Source of the DNA: SHVZ01 sp041906305
GTDB taxonomy: Bacteria > Pseudomonadota > Alphaproteobacteria > SHVZ01
Assembly (NCBI GenBank): GCA_041906305.1
Contig: JAYRJL010000006.1
Location: 248,001-312,000, forward strand
Direction: 5' to 3'
DNA: 64,000 nucleotides
The translations under genes were made by a program, and so were the position numbers. The notes under the pieces were generated by a model. It was given only the letters and a program-made list of their open reading frames with translations, did no database searches and had not been told where the DNA came from. Below are positions 49,671 through 60,500 of this stretch, piece after piece (position 1 is the first letter of the stretch; every line of letters starts with the position of its first letter).

Positions 49671-50152
49671 GCAGGTGGAAGCGCGAATGGAAGCGCGAGC
49701 GTCGTCGGCGCGAGCGCGAGGCCGAGGAAGGCTATCGCCCGGAGTCCGAGCTTCGTGACGGCGAAGGCTGCGGGCGTTCCTACCGCCGGCGCGAACGCGG
49801 TCCCTTCCGGCGGTATCCCGAGCGCGGCATCGCCTTCGGCGTCATCGCCGGCCTGGCGCGCTGGCTCGGATGGAGCACCTGGGCCATCCGCGGCCCCTCG
49901 ATCGCGCTGCTGGTGATGAACCCGCCGCTGTTCTTCGCGATCTACGGCACGCTGTGGCTGATCATGGAGCGCGAGACTGTGTTCGGCTGGGTCCAGCAGA
50001 AGGTGCCGAGCCTTCCCGACGCGGTGCCGGCCTCGCGGGTCGAGGACGTGCGCGCCAGGATCCGGATGCTCGAGGAGCGGGCGGCCCGCCTGGAAGCCCG
50101 CGTCACCTCCGACGCCTTCGCGCTCCGCCGCCGTTTCCGGACGCTCGACTGA
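49667..50152 (+). CDS. pspC: Phage shock protein C with an extended basic N-terminus
   Basis: A 161-residue membrane protein. The PspC domain (about 55-110, RGIAFGVIAGLARWLG then helix to WLIMERETVF) is followed by a coil in the C-terminal third. The first 45 residues are very rich in Arg, Lys and Glu (SRWKREWKRERRRR), longer than the short N-terminus of E. coli PspC. The ATG overlaps the pspB stop. It partners PspB in stress sensing. Confidence 0.9.
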   Translation: MSRWKREWKRERRRREREAEEGYRPESELRDGEGCGRSYRRRERGPFRRYPERGIAFGVIAGLARWLGWSTWAIRGPSIALLVMNPPLFFAIYGTLWLIMERETVFGWVQQKVPSLPDAVPASRVEDVRARIRMLEERAARLEARVTSDAFALRRRFRTLD

Positions 50153-50158
50153 TCCGGC

Positions 50159-51565
50159 CTAGGCCGCGATCTCGACCAGCGTACCCGGCTGCGAGGAGGT
50201 TTCATTCGACCGGATCGGCGGCGCCAGCGAGGGGAGGCCCGCCGTAACCGGCTCGGGCGGCGCGATGGTGATCTCCGGACGAGGGCGCGGCGCGGGAGTC
50301 TCGTCGCGCGCCTGACGGATCTGGCGGTCTTCGCCATCGCCGTTGTCGCGGCGGACCGGGCCCCGCTCGTTGCGCGCGAGGCCGCCGGTGTCGCGCGGCT
50401 CGGGCCGCTCGACGATCGCGGCCGGGTTCGGCACCGCCGGCGGCGGCGACGCCAGCTCTTCCAGCGGCGCCACCAGATTGGAGGCGTTGGAATAGGCAGT
50501 GACCTGGCGGCGGATCTCGGCACGCGCCTCGGTCGGCGTCGGCGGCTGCTCGACCACGCTGCGGTTGCTGACGGTGACGGTGCTACCGGGGACCGTCGTG
50601 GTCACGGTCGAGACGCTGCCGGGAATGACTTCCGTCTCTTCGCGGGTCTGTTCCTCGGTCGTCGTCGGCCGCACGCGGTCGACGGCGCCCTGGAGCGCCT
50701 GGATCACTTCCGGCCCGGCCTTCACCAGCAGGCTCTCGAGCCGCCGGTTGACGTCGTTGCCGGTGGCCGCCAGCACCTTGCCGAAGGTGCTGACGATGCG
50801 CGCGCTGTTGTCCGTGACGATCTCGTCGAGGGCGCTGACGCCGCGATCGCCGCCACGATCGAACAGGCGATCGATGGTACGCACGAACGACTCGCCGAGG
50901 CTGGCGAGCGTACGCTCGACCCGCCGGTCGGTCCGCCGTCCGCTGCTGTCGACGATACGGTCGAGCGAGTCCAGGAGCTGGTCGCCGCGCCGCTCGACGG
51001 AGCCGGCGAGGCGGTCGACGTAGCGGTCGGAGCCGCGGCCGTCGCCGCGGTCCTCGATGGGGCCGGCACGATCGGCGGCGCGCTCGAGCAGGGCGCGCAA
51101 CTCCTGCACGCCCGAACTCTCCTGGCCCGGCACCGTGACCGTCTCAGTGACCGTGCGGGTCACCGTCGTCGCCGGTGTCTGGACCGTCGAGGTCGTGGTG
51201 GTGTCGGGCGTCGTGACCGTGGTTTCTCGGACGACCGAGTTCAGCGCGCGGCGGAGCTCGCGCTGCGGGGCTTCGGCGATCTGCGTCTCGATCGAGTCGT
51301 CGCGGACGGCGAATTGCTGCGAGGACTGCTGGAGGGCTTGCAGCGTGCTCGCCGCCAGCGGCGACGGCGGCACCTGGATCAAAGCCGACCGGCCGTTGCC
51401 GGACGACTGCGCATTGGAGAGGACGCCGGCGAGTAGAGTCGCCTCCGGACGGGCCTTGGCCTCGTCGGACAGCGGGCGCGAAAGCGCGACCGAAGCGACC
51501 GACGATCGTCCGGAAATGCCCCCGATGAGCGCGGCTGCGCTCAGTCCTGCGACACTAACCCCCAT
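50159..51565 (-). CDS. Uncharacterised threonine/valine-rich and Arg/Asp-rich protein
   Basis: A 468-residue protein of no recognised family. A short hydrophobic N-terminus (MGVSVAGLSAAALIGGIS) may be a weak signal. Residues about 115-150 and 305-340 are rich in Thr and Val (TTTTSTVQTPATTVTRTV and a similar later block). Between them, helical segments carry many Asp-Arg pairs (DRIVDSSGRRTDRRVERTL). The tail is rich in Pro, Glu and Arg. This looks like an elongated, partly disordered envelope or scaffold protein. It follows pspC convergently by six bases, which need not mean a shared role. Confidence 0.65.
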   Translation of the reverse strand: MGVSVAGLSAAALIGGISGRSSVASVALSRPLSDEAKARPEATLLAGVLSNAQSSGNGRSALIQVPPSPLAASTLQALQQSSQQFAVRDDSIETQIAEAPQRELRRALNSVVRETTVTTPDTTTTSTVQTPATTVTRTVTETVTVPGQESSGVQELRALLERAADRAGPIEDRGDGRGSDRYVDRLAGSVERRGDQLLDSLDRIVDSSGRRTDRRVERTLASLGESFVRTIDRLFDRGGDRGVSALDEIVTDNSARIVSTFGKVLAATGNDVNRRLESLLVKAGPEVIQALQGAVDRVRPTTTEEQTREETEVIPGSVSTVTTTVPGSTVTVSNRSVVEQPPTPTEARAEIRRQVTAYSNASNLVAPLEELASPPPAVPNPAAIVERPEPRDTGGLARNERGPVRRDNGDGEDRQIRQARDETPAPRPRPEITIAPPEPVTAGLPSLAPPIRSNETSSQPGTLVEIAA

Positions 51566-51597
51566 GCATTTAGATTACGCCTTATCGGGCATTTAGC

Positions 51598-52743
<1,146 letters not shown>

Positions 52744-52835
52744 GGCTTGGCTCGCGGCTGAGACGGGATGCGTGCGAGCATGACAGCCGGCTCGCCGCTC
52801 CCGCAAGCCGGCACTCCCGCCAATGAAATGAGGTC

Positions 52836-53510
52836 CTAGAACCTCTCGACCGACGGCCGGAGGTCGACCTCGTGCGCCCAGGTCGAGCTGGGCTGGCGGT
52901 GGATCTGGAGGTAGGCCTGGGCGATCGCGTCCGGATCCAGCTTGCCGGCTTCGTCGGCCCCGGCACGGCCGATGGCGCCATCGATGATGACATGCGCCAC
53001 GTGCAGGCCCTTGGGCCCCAGCTCGCGCGCCAGGCTCTGGGCGAGGCCGCGGAGCGCGAACTTGCCCATGGCGAAGGTGGCCGACTCGGCGTAGCCCTTC
53101 ACGCTGGCGCTGGCGCCGGTGAAGAGCAGGCTTCCTCGCCCCTTCGGCAGCATCAGCCGGATCGCCGCCTGCGCCACGAGGAAGCCGCCGAAGGCGGTGA
53201 TGTCGATCGCCTGGCGCACCGCCGCGCGATCGAGCTCGGCAGCGGGACCGCGGACGCGCCGGCTCGCGTTGTAGACGACGAATGACGGCGTGCCGATCTC
53301 GCGGCCGACACGATCGAACAGCGCGTCGACCGAGCCGCCATCGGTCGCGTCGCAGGCGATCGCGACGGCCCCGGTCGTCTTCGCGACCTCGGCGATCTTC
53401 CCCGGGTCGCGCGAGGCGACGACGGCCTTCATGCCGTCCGCCGCTGCCGCACGCGCCAATGCCGCCCCGAGACCGGGACCCGCGCCGACGATCACCGCCA
53501 CGTCTGCCAT
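52836..53510 (-). CDS. SDR family protein with phenylalanine at the catalytic tyrosine position
   Basis: A 224-residue short-chain dehydrogenase/reductase fold. The cofactor motif is GAGPGLG near residue 9, and the NAS motif (81-83) is present. The active site reads FAMGK at 146-150, where SDRs have YxxxK; Phe146 replaces the catalytic tyrosine. Other SDR-like proteins carry this change, with activity lost or altered. GGAGG precedes the ATG. It is 25 bases from the GST gene upstream on the same strand, so co-transcription is likely. Confidence 0.83.
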   Translation of the reverse strand: MADVAVIVGAGPGLGAALARAAAADGMKAVVASRDPGKIAEVAKTTGAVAIACDATDGGSVDALFDRVGREIGTPSFVVYNASRRVRGPAAELDRAAVRQAIDITAFGGFLVAQAAIRLMLPKGRGSLLFTGASASVKGYAESATFAMGKFALRGLAQSLARELGPKGLHVAHVIIDGAIGRAGADEAGKLDPDAIAQAYLQIHRQPSSTWAHEVDLRPSVERF

Positions 53511-53535
53511 CGCATCCTCCTCGAGAGGCGAGAGC

Positions 53536-54198
53536 CTACGCCGGGGCCGTCTCCGGCTCCACCGGCAGGCTCCGATGCGAATAGGGATCGATCGAGTAGG
53601 GATATACCGGCGGCAGCGGATCGGATTCGGCGGCGACGCGGTCGAACCAGGCGCGCAGCGCCGACCGGCAGGCGAGATCGAAGCCACCCTCCCCCGCGCG
53701 ATGCACATAGGCGAAGACCGCGATGTCGGCGATCGAGTACCCGCAATCGGCGAGGAAGGCACGGCCCGCGAGATGGCGGTCTAGAAGGTCGAGCACGCGC
53801 TCGCCCGCCGCCTTGCGCCCGGGTGCCTGGGCCGCATTGCGCTCGAGCTTTCCGGTCATCGTCCAGTGCCGGATCGTGGCGATGCTCGGCTGGACGTAGT
53901 CCTGCTCGAAGAACAGCCACTGCATCACCTGGGCGCGCTCGAAGCGGTCGTCGGGCAGATAGCGCGTGCCCTCGGCCAGATAGCAGAGAATCGCGTTGGA
54001 CTCGGCGATGGTGCGTCCAGGCCCGATCTCCAGCACCGGCACCGCGCCCGCCGGGTTCATCGCCAGGAACGCCGGCGTGCGCGATTCGCCTCGGAAGATC
54101 TCGACCGGGACCGTCTCGCAGGCGAGGCCGAGATGGCCGAGCAGCATGCGCACTTTGTAGGCATTCTGTGACGGCAGGTAGTCATAGAGCCGCAGCAT
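53536..54198 (-). CDS. Glutathione S-transferase family protein
   Basis: A 220-residue GST. The N-terminal thioredoxin-like domain has YLPSQNAYKVRMLL and the glutathione-binding NPAGAVPVLE and ESNAIL motifs. The C-terminal helical domain (about 85-200) ends with the conserved SIADIAVFAY. It conjugates or reduces electrophiles with glutathione; substrate unknown. Just upstream of the SDR gene on the same strand, it may form part of a detoxification pair, and a drug exporter lies divergently. Confidence 0.9.
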   Translation of the reverse strand: MLRLYDYLPSQNAYKVRMLLGHLGLACETVPVEIFRGESRTPAFLAMNPAGAVPVLEIGPGRTIAESNAILCYLAEGTRYLPDDRFERAQVMQWLFFEQDYVQPSIATIRHWTMTGKLERNAAQAPGRKAAGERVLDLLDRHLAGRAFLADCGYSIADIAVFAYVHRAGEGGFDLACRSALRAWFDRVAAESDPLPPVYPYSIDPYSHRSLPVEPETAPA

Positions 54199-54324
54199 TG
54201 GGCACCTCCTTCGGATGTGACCCGCTGCATAGCTGTCATGCGCGGCCTGCTGCTATCCGTGGCTTGCGGCCGAACTGGGAAGCTGGTCTTGTGCCGGCCG
54301 CCCGCAGCACCCAACTCCCCGAAA

Positions 54325-55518
54325 ATGCACTCCCCCGCGCCCTACAAGCCCACCCTGCTGCTCGTCCTGATCCTGGGCGCGCTGACCGGCTTCACGCCGA
54401 TGTCGGTCGACATGTACCTGCCGAGCTTCCCGGCGCTCGAGCGCTATTTCTCGGCCGAGCCCTCCCAGGTCCAGCTCACGCTCTCGACGTTCTTCCTCGG
54501 ACTCGCCATCGGCCAGGCGATCTACGGGCCGGTCGCCGACCGCTTCGGCCGCAAGCCCCCGATCATCTTCGGCGCCGTCGTCTACATCGTCGCCTCGCTC
54601 GGTTGCGCGCTCGCGCCCAGCATCCAGGGGCTGATCGCGTTCCGATTCCTGCAGGCACTCGGCGGCTGCGTCGGCATGGTGATCTCGCGCTCGATCGTCC
54701 GCGACCTCTTCGACGAGCGTGGCGCGGCGAAGATGTTCGCCACCCTGATGGCGATCATGGGCGTGGCGCCGATCCTGGCGCCTCTGCTCGGCGGCCAGCT
54801 CCTGATCTACATGAGCTGGCAGGCGATGTTCTGGATCCTCACGGGATTCGGCTGCCTGATCCTCTTAGCCGTGTACTTCGGCCTCAAGGAGACATTGCCC
54901 GAGGACAAGCGACGCTCGCTGCATCCGGGGTCGGTGCTCCGCACCTATGTGCGCATCCTCTCGGACCGCTACTTCATGGGTCACTCGCTCTCGCAGAGCC
55001 TGACCTTCGCCGGCATGTTCGCCTACATCACGGGATCGCCCTTCGTGCTGATCTCCCTCTACGGCGTGCCTGCCGAGTATTACGGCTTCGTCTTCGGCGG
55101 CAATGCCGTCGGCTTCATCGGCGCGGCCCAGGTCAACGTGCGGCTTCTCTCGCGCTACACGCCGGGCATCCTCCTGCTGTTCGGACTCTCGGCCGCGGCG
55201 GTCGCAGGCACGTTCGTCTTCCTCGCCGCGATCACCGGCATCGGCGGCCTCGCCGGGATCCTGGTCCCGCTGTTCTTCTTCCTGACCAGCCTCGGCTTCA
55301 TCGGTCCCAACTCGACCGCCCGCGCGCTCCAGCCGATGGGCGCCAACGCCGGCGCCGCCTCGGCGGTTCTGGGCACGATCCAGTTCACGATGGGGGGCCT
55401 CTCGGGCGCGATCGTCGCGGCCCTGCCCAAATCATCGGCGGTGCCGATGGCGGCGATGATCGGCGGCTGCGCGGTGCTGGGACTCGCCATGCACCGCGCA
55501 TTGGTCGGACGGCGCTAG
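54325..55518 (+). CDS. Multidrug efflux MFS transporter, Bcr/CflA type
   Basis: A 397-residue major facilitator with about 12 helices. VDMYLPSFPALE in the first loop, YGPVADRFGRKP (motif A) and RFLQALGGCVGMVISRSIVRD in helix 4 to loop 4 are the signature of the Bcr/CflA drug-resistance group, which exports bicyclomycin, sulfonamides and similar compounds. The start at 54325 (MHSPAPYKP) gives the normal topology; the longer frame adds unlikely sequence. It is divergent from the GST gene and its stop overlaps the amidase stop by four bases. Confidence 0.9.
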   Translation: MHSPAPYKPTLLLVLILGALTGFTPMSVDMYLPSFPALERYFSAEPSQVQLTLSTFFLGLAIGQAIYGPVADRFGRKPPIIFGAVVYIVASLGCALAPSIQGLIAFRFLQALGGCVGMVISRSIVRDLFDERGAAKMFATLMAIMGVAPILAPLLGGQLLIYMSWQAMFWILTGFGCLILLAVYFGLKETLPEDKRRSLHPGSVLRTYVRILSDRYFMGHSLSQSLTFAGMFAYITGSPFVLISLYGVPAEYYGFVFGGNAVGFIGAAQVNVRLLSRYTPGILLLFGLSAAAVAGTFVFLAAITGIGGLAGILVPLFFFLTSLGFIGPNSTARALQPMGANAGAASAVLGTIQFTMGGLSGAIVAALPKSSAVPMAAMIGGCAVLGLAMHRALVGRR

Positions 55519-57014
55519 CCGGCCGTCGTCACGTTCAGCGGCGCCGACTGGTCGAACCACTCCGGCTTCGCCTTCTCGATCTGGCGGGCGACCTGGAGCA
55601 GCAGGTCCTCGCGCGACCAGTTGCCGTAGAACATCGCGCCGATCGGAAGCCCGTCGCTGTCGAGGCCGGCAGGCACCGAGATGCCGGGAAGGCCGGTCTC
55701 GTTGCCCGGCATCGTATAGCGGCAGGCGTTCGCCAGGCGGTCGAGCCAGGGGTCGAGCGCCTCGTTCCGGAGCAGGGAGTAGGGTCCGTTCGCCTCCGGC
55801 ACGCGGATCGCGAGCGTCGGCGTCAGCAGCACGTCGTACTTCTCCATGATCGCGCCGAAACCGCGCGTCACGGTGTTGTTCTCCCCCATCATCTTCCAGA
55901 TGTCGTACTTGTCGTAGCGATCGGCCGCCTCGAGGTGCCGGTGCACCATCGGCCCCAGATGGTCCTTGAGATCCGGCGTGTTGATGCCGCGGGCGGCAGC
56001 CATGGTGCGGAACTGCGCCCGGCTGCCGATCCACTGGCAGTAGTAGCTCGCCCACATGGCGTCCCAGTCGCAGATCTTCCGGTCGTCGACCTCCTCGACC
56101 TTGTGGCCGAGGCTCTCCATCAGGCGTGCGACCTCGCGAACGCGCTTGGCGACCTGCTCGTCGGTCTTTCCGGGGCGGCCCCAGCTTCCGGTCGAAAGCC
56201 CGATCTTGAGCTTCGGCGGATCCTTCCGGATCGCCTGCAGGTACGAGCCCTTGAAGCGCTCGACGTTCATGAAGGTGCCGCCGTTCGGCACGCGCGTAAT
56301 GTAGTCGTAGACCGCGGCCGTGTCGCGGACGCTTCTCGTCACCACGCCCTCGGCCGAGATCCGGACCATGTACTCGCTCTGGCTCAGGGGCCTCGGCACC
56401 ATGCCGCGCGTCGCCTTGAGGCCGACCAGGCCGCAATACGAGGCGGGGATGCGGGTCGAACCGCCGCCGTCCGAGGCCATGCTGATCGGCGTCACGCGCG
56501 CCGCCACCATCGCGGCCGAGCCGCCGGACGAGCCGCCCGGCGTGTGCTTCAGGTTCCACGGATTTCGCGTGACCATCACCCGGCCGAGGTAGTTCGTCGA
56601 CGTGTCGAAGGTCATGCCGAATTCGGGCGTGGTCGAGCGGCCGATCGGCACCAGGCCGGCCGAAAGGAAGTTCTCGATGTTCGGATCCGTGGCCTTGGCG
56701 ACCTGGCCCTTGTCGAACTTCGATCCGGACTCGCGCTTGCGCCCCTTGAGGCCGGAGCCGAGATCCTTGAGGAAGATCGGCACGCCGTAGAGGCGGCCGT
56801 CCTTCGCCGGCTTGTCGGTGTCGGGGTTCCTGACGACGTCGTCGAAGACCTCGAGCACGCCTTCGAGCTTGGGATTCAGCAGCTCGACGCCGGCGGCAAC
56901 CTGGCGGGCCACTTCGCGGGCCGAGATCTTCTTCTTCTTCACGAGATCGGCGATCGCGATGCCGTCCCTCTTCGACCATTCCTCCCAGCTCATCGCCAGA
57001 CCGGTCTTCGCCAT
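55515..57014 (-). CDS. Amidase signature family enzyme
   Basis: A 499-residue amidase. The Ser-cisSer-Lys triad is Lys83 in VPIFLKDL, a Ser of GGSSGGS (162/163) and the nucleophile Ser186 in GGGSTRIP. The start MAKTGLAMS fits the family length. Members hydrolyse aliphatic or aromatic amides, including drugs and indole acetamide; GatA is excluded because no gatB or gatC is nearby. Substrate unknown. It is transcribed alone and converges on the exporter. Confidence 0.93.
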   Translation of the reverse strand: MAKTGLAMSWEEWSKRDGIAIADLVKKKKISAREVARQVAAGVELLNPKLEGVLEVFDDVVRNPDTDKPAKDGRLYGVPIFLKDLGSGLKGRKRESGSKFDKGQVAKATDPNIENFLSAGLVPIGRSTTPEFGMTFDTSTNYLGRVMVTRNPWNLKHTPGGSSGGSAAMVAARVTPISMASDGGGSTRIPASYCGLVGLKATRGMVPRPLSQSEYMVRISAEGVVTRSVRDTAAVYDYITRVPNGGTFMNVERFKGSYLQAIRKDPPKLKIGLSTGSWGRPGKTDEQVAKRVREVARLMESLGHKVEEVDDRKICDWDAMWASYYCQWIGSRAQFRTMAAARGINTPDLKDHLGPMVHRHLEAADRYDKYDIWKMMGENNTVTRGFGAIMEKYDVLLTPTLAIRVPEANGPYSLLRNEALDPWLDRLANACRYTMPGNETGLPGISVPAGLDSDGLPIGAMFYGNWSREDLLLQVARQIEKAKPEWFDQSAPLNVTTAG

Positions 57015-57098
57015 GACACCCTCCCGATTTTCCGGACGTGGAAGGAGTGCAGCGCCCTTCCCGGTCCGCGTCAAGCGAGAGCGGCCATGCGCGAGCGC

Positions 57099-57542
57099 TC
57101 AGATGCGAGCGATCCGCAAGGTCAGGTCAGGAAGCCTCTCCTCGTTCCCCGCCCCGTCGGAAGCAGCGATCTGCACGGCGCCATGCGCCTTGTAGAAGGC
57201 GATCGCCCGGACATTGTGGGTGAAGACGTAGAGGCGAAGGTCGCGTGGCGCTTCGGCCCTTGCCCAGGCGAGCAGCCTGCCGCCGATGCCCCGGCGGTGA
57301 TGCGGCGGATCGATCCAGAGATGCTCGAGCCAGCCGTCATGGACGACGGCGAAGCCGACCGGCGCCCCCTCCAGCTCGGCGACCATGGCCGCCTTGGCCG
57401 CGACCAGCCCGGAGAAGAACGCGAGGTTCTCCGCATCCGTGTGCAGGTTCGGAATGTCGGCCGAGGTCCTGGCGTCGAGGCAGATCCGGATCAGCGCCGG
57501 CACGTCGTCGGGACGTGCCGGCCTGAGGGTCGGATCGCTCAC
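57099..57542 (-). CDS. GNAT-family N-acetyltransferase
   Basis: A 147-residue GNAT protein. HLWIDPPHHRRGIGGRLLAWA contains the acetyl-CoA pyrophosphate loop (RGIGGRLL), and the C-terminal IAFYKAHGA is typical. The substrate is probably a small amine or an N-terminus. It begins one base after the stop of the RND permease gene, so it is likely the last gene of that efflux operon. An acetyltransferase with a drug pump is a plausible combination, but the link is only positional. Confidence 0.88.
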   Translation of the reverse strand: MSDPTLRPARPDDVPALIRICLDARTSADIPNLHTDAENLAFFSGLVAAKAAMVAELEGAPVGFAVVHDGWLEHLWIDPPHHRRGIGGRLLAWARAEAPRDLRLYVFTHNVRAIAFYKAHGAVQIAASDGAGNEERLPDLTLRIARI

Positions 57543-57543
57543 G

Positions 57544-60500
57544 CTACTCGGTGACCACGGGATGGCTCGCGGTCCGCTTCTTCCGGGTGAAGCGGCGGAG
57601 CGCCACGTAGAACACCGGCGTGAAGAAGAGGCCGAGCAGCGTCACGCCGGCCATGCCGAAGAAGACCGCGGTGCCGAGCGCCTGGCGCATCTCGGCGCCG
57701 GCCCCGGTCGCCGTCACCAGCGGCACGACGCCGAGGATGAAGGCGAGCGCGGTCATCAGGATCGGGCGGAGGCGAAGGCGCGCCGCCTCGATCACCGCCT
57801 CGACCGGTGACTTCCCCTCGTATTCGGCCTGGCGGGCGAACTCGACGATCAGGATCGCGTTCTTGGCAGCGAGGCCGACCAGCACGACGAGGCCGATCTG
57901 GACGAGCACGTTGTTGTCCATGCCGCGCAGCATGATGCCGCCCAGCCCGGCGAGCGCGCTCAATGGCACGATCAGCATGATCGCCAGCGGCAGCACCCAG
58001 CTCTCGTACTGCGCCGCCAGCGCCAGGAACACGAAGACGATGGCGAGCGCAAAGACGATGACCGTTGCCGAGCCCGCCTGCTTCTCCTGCAGCGCAAGCT
58101 CGGTCCATTCGTAGCTCATGCCCGGCGGCAGCACTCGCTCGGCGATCCCCTCCATCAGGTTGAGCGCGATCGACGAGGAGAGGCCGGGAACGCCGCTTCC
58201 CTGGATCGGCACCGAGGGGAAGCTGTTGTAGCGCTGGACCAGGTCCGGGCCGCTCGACGGCTTGACCGTCACCAGCGTGCCCAGCGGCACCAGCGCGCCC
58301 GTGGCGCTCCGCACCTTGAGCGAGACGATGTCGTCGGGCTCCATGCGGAAGCCCTGGTCGGCCTGCGCGCGCACCTGGTAGACGCGGCCGAAGACGTTGA
58401 AGTCGTTCACGTAGGCCGAGCCGAGATTGACCTGCAGGGTCTCGAAGATCGCCGGGATCGGCACGTTCAGCATCTGCGCCTTGGTGCGGTCGATCTCGAG
58501 GAAGAACTGCGGCGAGTTGGCGCTGAAGGTGGTGAAGACGCCGAACAGGCCCGGGGTCTGCGCCGCCGCTCCCATGATCTGGTAGGCGGCGCCCAGCAGC
58601 GCGCGCGTGCCGTGACCCGCACGATCCTGGATCTGCATCTTGAAGCCGCCGCCGGTGCCGACACCGGGCACGGCCGGCGGCGGGATCGCGATCACGAAGG
58701 CTTCCTGCACCGCCTGCAGACGGCCGAAGAGCTGGCCGACGATCGCGGTGTCGGGAAGCTTCGCCTTGATGCGCTCAGGGAAAGGCTTGAGACGCGCGAA
58801 GATCACCGCCGAGTTCGAGGCATTGGTGAAGGTGGCGCCCGAGAATCCGGCGAATGAAACGGTGTCCTCGACGCCGGGTGTGCTCTTCACGATCTCCGCG
58901 ACCTTGTGCAGCACCGCATCGGTGCGCGAGAGCGAGGCGCCATCCGGGAGCTGCACGACGACGATGGCGAAGCCGCGGTCGAGCGCCGGGATGAAGCCGG
59001 TCGGCACCTTCTGCACGGTGAAGACGGTCAGGCCCGCGAGGCCCGCGTAGAGGCCCAGCATCAGCACCTTGCGGCCGACCGTGCGGCGGACGGTATGGCT
59101 GTAGCCGGTGCCCATCCTGTCGAAGACCCGGTTGAAGCCTTGGGCGAATGCTCGCCCGGCCCGGCCGATGATGGTCTTCGGCGGATGATCCGGATCGTGC
59201 GCCTTCAGCAGCATCGCGCCAAGCGCCGGCGACAGCGTCAGCGAGTTGATCGCCGAAAGAACGGTCGCGACCGCGATCGTCACGGCGAACTGCCGGTAGA
59301 AGGTGCCGGAGATGCCGGGCAGGAACGCAGTCGGGATGAACACCGCCGAAAGCACGATCGCGATCGCGATCACCGCGGTGCCGACCTCGTCCATCGTCTC
59401 GTGCGCGGCATCCCTCGGCGTCATGCCGTTCCGGATGTTGCGCTCGATGTTCTCGACGACGACGATCGCGTCGTCGACCACGATTCCGATCGCCAGCACC
59501 AGGCCGAACAGCGTCAGCACGTTGAGGCTGACGCCCAGCATCGCCATCACCGCGAAAGTGCCGATCAGAGACACCGGGATCGAAAGGATCGGGATCAGCG
59601 ACGCGCGCCAGGACTGGAGGAAGATCACCACCACGAGAGCGACCAGGATGATCGCCTCGATCAGCGTCTCGTAGACCGCGTCGATCGACTCGGCGATGAA
59701 GTCGGTCGGGTTGTAGACGATCGTGTAGTCGAGACCCTTCGGGAAGTCGCGCTTGAGCTCGGCCAGGCGCTTCTGGATCGCGGCCGAGGTCTCGAGCGCG
59801 TTGCTGCCCGGGCGCTGGAAGACACCGATGGCGACCGCCGGCTTGCCGTTCAGGTAGCTGTTGGTGACGTAGTCGCGGGCGCCGAGCTCGACGCGCGCCA
59901 CGTCCTCCAGCTTGATGATGCGGCCGTCGGAGGTCGAGCGGACGATGACGTTGCGGAACTGCCGCACATCCTCGAAACGGCCCTGGGTCGTGACCGTGAT
60001 CTGGAAGGCGTTCGAGCCGGGGTTCGGCTGCAGGCCGAGCGCGCCGCCCGAGACCTGGACGTTCTGCTCCTGCAAGGCCCGCACCACCTCGCCGGCGGAG
60101 ATGCCGTAGGCCGCGAGCTTGTCCGGGTTGAGCCAGACGCGGAGCGAATATTCGCGGGCACCGAAGACGATCAGGTCGCCGATGCCCTCGATGCGCGCCA
60201 GCTGGTCGCGCACGCGCAGCAGCGCGTAGTTGGAGACGTAGAGCTCGTCCAGGGTGTCGTCGGTCGCCAGCATGTGGACGACCATCATCAGGTCGGGCGA
60301 GCTCTTGCGGGTGACGACGCCCTGGCGGCGCACCTCTTCCGGCAGGCGCGGCGTCGCCACGCTGACCAGGTTCTGGACCAGCACCTGGGCGGTGTCGAGG
60401 TTGGTGCCCGGGCGGAACGTGACCGACAGGTTCATCGCGCCGTCGGAGGTGGAGTACGAGGACATGTAGATCATGCCCTCGACGCCGTTGACCTCCTGCT

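Noticed and set aside
50155..50166. A 12-bp perfect palindrome at the junction of pspC and the next gene
   Set aside because: It lies in the six-base gap and adjoining coding bases; chance is likely in GC-rich sequence, and it is not a terminator.
53823..57554. A 1243-residue plus-strand open frame over the GST, exporter, amidase and GNAT genes
   Set aside because: It overlaps well-supported genes on both strands, with no recognisable domain. Long open frames are common by chance at this GC content.
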